From NCBI GenBank assembly GCA_026707335.1, contig JAPOXB010000094.1, positions 1 to 16,620 on the forward strand: 16,620 nt of DNA. Direction: 5' to 3'. The translations under genes were made by a program, and so were the position numbers. The notes under the pieces are model-generated. The model saw nothing but the letters and a program-made list of their open reading frames with translations, ran no database searches and had not been told where the DNA came from. This stretch comes from Chloroflexota bacterium. Lineage in GTDB: Bacteria > Chloroflexota > Dehalococcoidia > Bin125. Shown in pieces: positions 14,767 to 16,620 of this stretch (positions are counted from its first letter, which is position 1; every line of letters begins with the position of its first letter).

Positions 14767-15969
14767 ATGACGGCGCCGCTGGCGGGCATCCGTGTGGTGG
14801 AGGCGGCGAACTGGCTGGCCGCCCCGAGCGCCGCGGCGATGATGCGCGACCTGGGCGCCGACGTGATCAAGGTGGAACCTCCCGAGGGCGACGCCTGGCG
14901 GCACAACGTGCTGGGCCTGGACTTCGAGCACAACTACCCGTTCGAGCTGGACAACCGGGGCAAGCGCTCGATCGCGCTGGCGCTCGACAAGCCGGGCGGG
15001 GCCGCGCTCCTGCGCCGCCTCGTCGCCACGGCCGACATCTTCATCACGAACCTGATGCAACCCCGCCGCGAGCGCTACGGGCTGACCGTGGAGGAGTTGC
15101 GGGCGGCGGACCCGGGGCTGATCTACGTCTCGTTCTCCGGTTACGGCACGACGGGGCCGGACGCCGGCCGGCCCGGCTTCGACTACACGGCCTTCTGGGC
15201 CCGCTCCGGCATCTGGGCGCTCATGGGCGACGTCTCCGGTCCGCCGGCGATGCCGCGCGGCGGTCAGGGCGACCATGTGACCGCGCTCAATCTGCTCGCC
15301 GCCACGCTGGTCGCGCTGCGGCTGAAGGAGCAGACGGGCGAGGGGCAGACGGTGGAGGTGACGCTCCAGCGCTCCGGCATCTGGACGATCGGCGTGGACG
15401 TGTCGGTGGCGGCGGTGACGAGGCAGCAGCCCGATCGCTTCGACCACCTCCACATGCCAAATCCGATCACCAACGAATATGAGACGCGCGACGGCCGCTG
15501 GCTGATGCTGATCATGCCCGCGGCGGACATGTACTGGCAGCGGTTCTGCCGGATGATCGGCCGGGAGGAATGGATCACCGACCCGCGCTACGCCGAGACC
15601 CTGACGCGGCGGGAGCACGGCGCGACCCTGACGCCGCAAGTGCGGGAGATCTTCCTCCAGGCCGACCTGGCGACGTGGGCGGAACGGCTCGACGAGGCGG
15701 GGCTGATCTGGGGTCCCGCGGCGGAGTTGCCCGAGGTGCTGGAGGATCCCCAGCTGCGCGAGGTGGGGACCTTCGAGACGATCCGGCATCCCGACCCCGC
15801 CGTGGGTGCCTTCGAGACGCTGGCGACGCCCTTCACCGTGGACGGCGCCGATATCGGCGTGCGCGGCCCGGCGCCGGAGATCGGCCAGCACACGCAGGAG
15901 GTCCTCGACGAGCTGAGCGTCGATGTGGAGGAGATCGCCGACCTCGCCGCCGAGGGCGTCTTCGGCTGA
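14767..15969 (+). CDS. CaiB/BaiF family (class III) CoA-transferase
   Basis: The 400-residue protein is a class III CoA-transferase, moving CoA between carboxylic acids. The N-terminal Rossmann part has GIRVVEAANWLAAPSAA (7-23), DLGADVIKVEPPEGD (28-42) and NRGKRSIALAL (63-73). The catalytic Asp is Asp139 in RPGFDYTAFWA, the position of Asp169 in formyl-CoA transferase. A GGQGDHVTA glycine segment follows, then TGEGQTVEVTL. The C-terminal part ends at SVDVEEIADLAAEGVFG, the usual family end. Length is typical. ATG 14767 follows AGGAGG with six bases. Donor and acceptor are unknown. Neighbouring crotonases and thiolase suggest activation of an organic acid for beta-oxidation-like breakdown. It is convergent with the crotonase at 15986, 16 bases away. 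Confidence 0.95.
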   Translation: MTAPLAGIRVVEAANWLAAPSAAAMMRDLGADVIKVEPPEGDAWRHNVLGLDFEHNYPFELDNRGKRSIALALDKPGGAALLRRLVATADIFITNLMQPRRERYGLTVEELRAADPGLIYVSFSGYGTTGPDAGRPGFDYTAFWARSGIWALMGDVSGPPAMPRGGQGDHVTALNLLAATLVALRLKEQTGEGQTVEVTLQRSGIWTIGVDVSVAAVTRQQPDRFDHLHMPNPITNEYETRDGRWLMLIMPAADMYWQRFCRMIGREEWITDPRYAETLTRREHGATLTPQVREIFLQADLATWAERLDEAGLIWGPAAELPEVLEDPQLREVGTFETIRHPDPAVGAFETLATPFTVDGADIGVRGPAPEIGQHTQEVLDELSVDVEEIADLAAEGVFG

Positions 15970-15985
15970 TTGGGGTGTGGGCGCG

Positions 15986-16620
15986 CTAGCGATTGAAGCG
16001 CGGCTGCCGGCCCTCGGTGAAGGCGATGACCGCCTCCTCGTAGTCGGGGCCGCGGCGGGCCTCCGCGATCGCCGCCGTCTCCCGCTCGAGGGCCGTATCC
16101 CAGGGCAGGGTGCGGTGGTCCTGGAGCGCGCGCTCGATCAGCATCGCGACGCGGGTCGGGCCGTCGGCGATCTCGCTGGCGAGGGCGACGGCCGCGGGCA
16201 GGAGTTCGTCGGGCGGATAGATGCGGTTGACGAGCCCCATCGCGAGCGCTTCTTCGGCGCTGACGAAGCGGCCCGTGAGGCACATCTCGTTGGCCCAGCC
16301 CAAGCCCACGATCGCCGGCAGCAGCGTCGTCGAGGCGCCCTCCGGCACGAGACCGACGCGCACGAAGCGCATCGACATGCGCGCGTTCGCGGCGGCGAGG
16401 CGCACCGCGCAGGGCAGCGTGACGCTCAGGCCCATGCCGACGGCGAACCCGTTGAGGGCGACGACGATGGGCTTCGTGCGCCGCACCGCCTCGACCCACC
16501 GCGTGGGGGTCATGTCGTCGTCGCCGCCCTCGCGGAGCTCCGTGAAGTCGGCGCCGGCGCAGAAAGCGCGGCCGGTCCCGGTGAGCACGATGGCGCCGAT
16601 GGCCGGGTCGCCGGCCCAGG
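15986..16620 (-). CDS. Crotonase-family protein, enoyl-CoA isomerase (ECI2/PECI)-like, 5' end beyond the window
   Basis: About 211 codons are visible; the N-terminus lies off the right edge. The frame stays open through 16619, encoding WAGDPAIGAIVLTGTGRAFCAG, so the GTG at 16588 is an internal valine. Crotonase landmarks are the oxyanion segment GRAFCAGADF, the block GFAVGMGLSVTLPCAV, and RVGLVPEGASTTLLPAIVG. At the two hydratase glutamate positions it has Ser (GMGLSV) and a non-acidic residue. It carries instead the Glu in PEGAS, which matches the SPEGCSS block of human peroxisomal delta3,delta2-enoyl-CoA isomerase. It therefore most likely shifts double bonds in unsaturated acyl-CoA, not hydrates them. 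The stop is TAG in a GCTAGC context. It is convergent with the CoA-transferase. Confidence 0.9.
   Translation of the reverse strand, partial: WAGDPAIGAIVLTGTGRAFCAGADFTELREGGDDDMTPTRWVEAVRRTKPIVVALNGFAVGMGLSVTLPCAVRLAAANARMSMRFVRVGLVPEGASTTLLPAIVGLGWANEMCLTGRFVSAEEALAMGLVNRIYPPDELLPAAVALASEIADGPTRVAMLIERALQDHRTLPWDTALERETAAIAEARRGPDYEEAVIAFTEGRQPRFNR

Noticed and set aside
14649..14933. Longer nudC start at 14933 adding 95 residues
   Set aside because: The added part would overlap the CoA-transferase start, its ribosome-binding site and both promoters, and does not resemble NudC. ATG 14648 has a properly placed -10 box.

Overview
The window is very GC-rich chromosomal DNA with strong third-position GC bias. 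Its genes fit a free-living, fatty-acid-oxidising aerobe, most likely a high-GC actinobacterium. The clues are an F420-type luciferase-like oxidoreductase, several crotonases, a CaiB-type CoA-transferase, a single-chain pyruvate carboxylase and promoters placed for leaderless transcription. A Thermoleophilia-like lineage is my guess; no sequence search was run.

Layout: the 3' end of an unidentified gene (1-83, +); a thiolase (206-1507, -) and TrmH tRNA methyltransferase (1626-2213, -); divergently, an enoyl-CoA hydratase-family gene (2276-3046, +) and a DUF488 gene (3082-3522, +); pyruvate carboxylase (3578-7024, -) below an M20 metallopeptidase interrupted by one in-frame TAA (7075-8412, -); an HU-type DNA-binding protein (8489-8782, -); divergently, a phosphotriesterase-family hydrolase (8959-9897, +); an N-acyl-D-amino-acid deacylase-like amidohydrolase (9918-11642, -); divergently, a second crotonase (11771-12586, +); an LLM-class oxidoreductase (12583-13578, -) and NADH pyrophosphatase NudC (13656-14648, -); divergently, a CaiB/BaiF CoA-transferase (14767-15969, +); and a third crotonase, isomerase-like, running off the right edge (15986-16620, -).

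The common theme is acyl-CoA chemistry: thiolase, three crotonases with different active-site residues, CoA-transferase, and pyruvate carboxylase to replenish oxaloacetate when acetyl-CoA is burned. The genes sit mostly in one- or two-gene units with their own promoters, so this is a neighbourhood of related metabolism, not one operon. Almost every start has a TANNNT -10 candidate just upstream. For trmH and pyc the spacing predicts transcripts that begin at the ATG. All gaps are shorter than 200 bases.

I found no CRISPR array, insertion sequence, phage gene, tRNA or rRNA, and no clear novel multi-gene system. The points most worth a second look are the interrupted peptidase, the overlapping trmH/crotonase promoters, the altered crotonase active sites, the glycine run in the thiolase and the TAG-rich, TAA-free stop-codon usage.
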